Shown here in pieces: positions 61,643-64,000 of a stretch of 64,000 bases of DNA. The first letter of the stretch is position 1, and every line of letters starts with the position of its first letter. The notes under the pieces were generated by a model. That model saw nothing but the letters and a program-made list of their open reading frames with translations, made no database searches and was not told where the DNA came from. Origin of the DNA: UBA5239 sp031548025 (lineage in GTDB: Bacteria; Verrucomicrobiota; Lentisphaeria; Victivallales; Victivallaceae); assembly GCA_031548025.1 (NCBI GenBank), contig JAVBRM010000032.1:11931-75930 (forward strand). Direction: 5' to 3'. The position numbers and the translations under genes were made by a program.

Positions 61643-62791
61643 ATGAATTCATATCTTGCGGAACGGATCAGACAATTCAAGGAGGCGGGACCGAATGCGG
61701 GACAGCCGATTTATTTGCGTCTCCGGAAGATGCTTGAGGAAATGATTCTCGGCGGAGAGCTTCCGGATGGATACCGTCTGCCGTCCGACCGTGAATTTTC
61801 GGAATTGCTGGGGGTGAACCATATCACGCTGGGCAAGGCGTTCAATGAACTGCGGCGCCGGGGGCTGCTGGAGCGCGGGCGTCTGCGCGGCACTTTCGTT
61901 AAGGCGCCGGCGGGGACGCCGGATACGGTTCCCGGCGAGAAATCCAAGCTGGTAGCGGTGATTTTCGACAATGTCAGCCGTCAGACTTTTCAATCGGAAC
62001 TCTTTGTGGCGCTGCATGATCATTTGCTGGAAATCGGCAAGGAAATCTTGTTTCTGAGTTCCTCCGGGCGGGAGGATATCCAGCTCGAGCAGATTCAAGG
62101 CATTTTGCAACGCCCGAACTGCTGCGGCTGCCTGGTGTGGTCGATTCTCGACGGTTCCCGAGTGCGGCAGTTAATGCAAATGAAACCGGTGGATTTTCCT
62201 CTGATTTTCATGGATAAACGTTATCCGGACGCCGGTCACGACGTCGTAATTTACGATTCGCTGAATGCCGGTATGGAAATCGGGCGTCATTTTATCCGGC
62301 AGGGTTATGAGAAGTTTATTTTCCTGAGCCACGTCGACCGCATGAAATACAGCTCAATTCAAGACCGTCTGCAAGGGCTGCGGCAGAGTGCGGCGGAACG
62401 CAACCTGCCGCCCAAGGCGATACAGACGATTTCCTATCGGGATATCGCTGAAATTGATCCGGCAAAACTAATGGAAAAATGCCGCGGCGGCGTACTGGTC
62501 ACCGCCTATAACACTGAAGCACAGGAAATCGCGACACAATTTCAGAGCGCCGGAATGGAGTATTTAAAACTGCATCCATTCGTGACCTTCGGGCCGATTA
62601 TCCACGGGGCCCCCGTGCCCGGTGTTTTTGAATACAATTTCAATATTGACGAATTTGCCCGGAAAGCAGTGGAGCTCCTGCAGGAGCGCTTGAACGGCGT
62701 AAACGGTCCCTGGAAGGTTTGTACAGCCAAAGGGGAATTAAAGCGAAACCCCAGCACAAAGTATTCAATTGCGGAATCAATACCCAAATAA
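61643..62791 (+). CDS. GntR-family regulator with LacI-type sensor domain
   Basis: 382 aa from the ATG at 61643; an ATG at 61631 is possible. The upstream frame to 61493 runs through the inverted repeat and is rejected because the promoter lies inside it. Winged helix: PIYLRLRKMLEEMILGGELP, LPSDREFSELLGVNHITLGK, RGLLERGRLRGTFV. The sensor domain has VAVIFDNVSRQTF, GCLVWSILDGSRV and YEKFIFLSHVDR. It lies 16 bp before the pseudopilin gene, so it heads the seventh regulator-pseudopilin module. The effector is unknown. Confidence 0.88.
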   Translation: MNSYLAERIRQFKEAGPNAGQPIYLRLRKMLEEMILGGELPDGYRLPSDREFSELLGVNHITLGKAFNELRRRGLLERGRLRGTFVKAPAGTPDTVPGEKSKLVAVIFDNVSRQTFQSELFVALHDHLLEIGKEILFLSSSGREDIQLEQIQGILQRPNCCGCLVWSILDGSRVRQLMQMKPVDFPLIFMDKRYPDAGHDVVIYDSLNAGMEIGRHFIRQGYEKFIFLSHVDRMKYSSIQDRLQGLRQSAAERNLPPKAIQTISYRDIAEIDPAKLMEKCRGGVLVTAYNTEAQEIATQFQSAGMEYLKLHPFVTFGPIIHGAPVPGVFEYNFNIDEFARKAVELLQERLNGVNGPWKVCTAKGELKRNPSTKYSIAESIPK

Positions 62792-62807
62792 CAAGAGGAA
62801 CTGAAAG

Positions 62808-63518
62808 ATGACGACGCCACGGAAGAAATTCACACTTATTGAGTTGCTAGTTGTTATTGCAATTATTGTAATACTAGCGGCTCTATTGCTGCCGGCTTTG
62901 AACAAAGCCAGGGGGAAAGCGAATCAGGGAAAATGCCTGAGCAATCTGAAGCAAATCGGAACGGCGGCGCAGGGATATGGGAATGATTATGATTCCTATT
63001 GCGTACCGCAGTATTATACACTGGTTGGGGCTGGATTTACAACAGGACGTTATCCATATATTCTGACAGCTTTAAAGTATGCTGTAGTAGGCAATTTCGC
63101 CGGAAACCGACCACCGGCGGGAATTTTTAACTGTCCGGAAGCGAGAGTGCTCTCAACCAGTGCGACCGCTCATTACGATCCGGAGTATCCCACCGCGCAA
63201 TGGTTCGGCACCAATTTCGGGATAAACGGTCAATTGAGCTACAACAATACCAGTGCCACTCCCACCTGGACCAAGCTGGACCGAATCCGGAATGCCAGTG
63301 AGATTTACTGGTTCGGAGATGGGCGGGGAACCGGAGGGGTGATAATTGGACTTTACACCACAAGCACACTCAATCAAAGGCCGCGCAAGCGTCACGGCAG
63401 CGGCGCGTCTGCTGTGGCTAATATGCTTTACGTGGACGGTCATACCGCGACCATTACCAATATTGATGGCGTTAACGGTGTCGATAATAAAAAAGAACCA
63501 TGGAGCAGTACCCAATGA
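62808..63518 (+). CDS. Pseudopilin-like protein (H-X13-DGH)
   Basis: 236 aa. MTTPRKKFTLIELLVVIAII is the signal, with Lys in place of Gly before the Phe. The C-terminal motif is RHGSGASAVANMLYVDGHTA, with a longer spacer than in its paralogues. GAGGA precedes the ATG. The stop overlaps the start of the next secreted protein (ATGA). It is the second gene of the GntR module at the right edge. Confidence 0.85.
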   Translation: MTTPRKKFTLIELLVVIAIIVILAALLLPALNKARGKANQGKCLSNLKQIGTAAQGYGNDYDSYCVPQYYTLVGAGFTTGRYPYILTALKYAVVGNFAGNRPPAGIFNCPEARVLSTSATAHYDPEYPTAQWFGTNFGINGQLSYNNTSATPTWTKLDRIRNASEIYWFGDGRGTGGVIIGLYTTSTLNQRPRKRHGSGASAVANMLYVDGHTATITNIDGVNGVDNKKEPWSSTQ

Positions 63519-64000
63519 GAAAATTGATTTTTGCCGGTATGACAATGATGATAACGGCGGCGATGGCAATGGAAATAAATCTGGCTGTGCCTGAACAGGG
63601 AGCGGTGATTTTCAGCAGTGAATATCGTTTTGGCTATGATGCCGGAAAATTGTTTAATCGTGATGGCGGCAAGTATGAAAGCCTGCCGGGCAAGCAGGAG
63701 CGCACACTGGAAATTCATTGGCGAAGACTGGTCAACGCGGAGCGAATCGAATTGAGCTGGAATGAAGAATTTTCCGGACGTTTGGCAATCGAATATTCTG
63801 ACGGCGGACCATGGCAGAGCATTTCGGGCCTGAAAGAAAACAAGCCCAAAACAGTCTGGACATTTCCGGAACTCCGGCTGGAAAAGCTGCGATTTATTTT
63901 TTATGCCGGGGATGAACGGGCGTTGAAGATTGGCGGAGTTCGAGTATTCGGGCAGGAACAAGGAAGCGTATTGCGTTGGGGCGGCCAATGGGTCTGGGAC
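63515..64000 (+). CDS. Secreted protein of unknown family, 3' end cut by window edge
   Basis: The ATG lies in the overlap with the pseudopilin stop and 162 codons are visible to the edge. The N-terminus is a signal peptide (MRKLIFAGMTMMITAAMAME). The visible mature part is beta-rich (IELSWNEEFSGRLAIEYSDG, KLRFIFYAGDERALKIGGVR), like a discoidin or carbohydrate-binding domain at the front of a larger enzyme. By position it is the secreted effector of the module. The catalytic part, if any, lies outside the window. Confidence 0.75.
   Translation, partial: MRKLIFAGMTMMITAAMAMEINLAVPEQGAVIFSSEYRFGYDAGKLFNRDGGKYESLPGKQERTLEIHWRRLVNAERIELSWNEEFSGRLAIEYSDGGPWQSISGLKENKPKTVWTFPELRLEKLRFIFYAGDERALKIGGVRVFGQEQGSVLRWGGQWVWD

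Noticed and set aside
1..64000. tRNA, rRNA and common riboswitches
   Set aside because: I looked for T-loop (GGTTCGAATCC-like) and conserved rRNA stretches on both strands and saw none. Covariance models were not available to me, so a small RNA could be missed.

Overview
The window reads as a chromosomal segment of a Lentisphaerota (Victivallales-like) bacterium, probably a gut or sediment glycan degrader. This rests on three things: many short pseudopilin-like proteins with an FTLIELLVVIAIIAILA-type N-terminus and a C-terminal DGH motif, a high density of LacI/GntR regulators, and large secreted glycoside hydrolases. The assignment comes from pattern recognition, not from a database search. 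I saw no rRNA, tRNA, CRISPR array or transposase gene.

Layout. 1-4536 (-): LacI regulator, pseudopilin, secreted GH16 (cut by the left edge). 4720-7802: divergent alginate-lyase-family gene and a GH20-like gene. 8002-16629 (+): LacI, pseudopilin, secreted GH16, an uncharacterised cytoplasmic hydrolase with a helical/HTH-like N-terminus, and a GH20 hexosaminidase. 16626-20095: LacI coupled to a PurF homologue that lacks the N-terminal Cys, with a divergent PurQ. 20169-26154 (-): GntR, pseudopilin, secreted beta-helix protein, Gfo/Idh oxidoreductase. 26311-29534 (-): PP2C phosphatase, AAA ATPase and DUF4276 protein, a possible defence pair. 29570-29738: a 169-bp near-palindrome. 29811-32944: chagasin-like inhibitor, FAD oxidoreductase and an alpha/alpha-barrel-like protein. 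32931-37168: TetR repressor with two tandem operators and a four-gene operon whose last three products are exported (SDR, RidA, double-ABM/amidohydrolase fusion, PNPOx-like). 37171-44059: AraC regulator divergent from pseudopilin, large secreted hydrolase-like protein and GH78. 44075-49426 (-): GntR, pseudopilin, secreted binding protein and CBM9-hydrolase-like protein. 49931-55492 (+): housekeeping cluster prs, rplY, pth, rpsF, ssb, rpsR, rplI, dnaB. 55563-57414 (-): GntR and pseudopilin with no enzyme. 57530-60975 (-): FAD oxidoreductase and GH31. 61093-61528: a 436-bp element with 30-bp terminal inverted repeats. 61643-64000 (+): GntR, pseudopilin and a secreted protein cut by the right edge.

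The main observation is a repeated module: one transcription factor, one pseudopilin-like protein, then one or more secreted carbohydrate-active or extracellular proteins. Seven copies occur in 64 kb, with short gaps or overlapping start/stop codons. Regulators of three families (LacI, GntR, AraC) occupy the first slot, most behind near-consensus sigma-70 promoters and some with visible operators. All seven pseudopilins lack the Gly normally required before the prepilin-peptidase cut. I infer that each module is a small polysaccharide-utilisation locus in which the pseudopilin is a substrate- or enzyme-specific secretion or surface component; nothing in the sequence proves that role.
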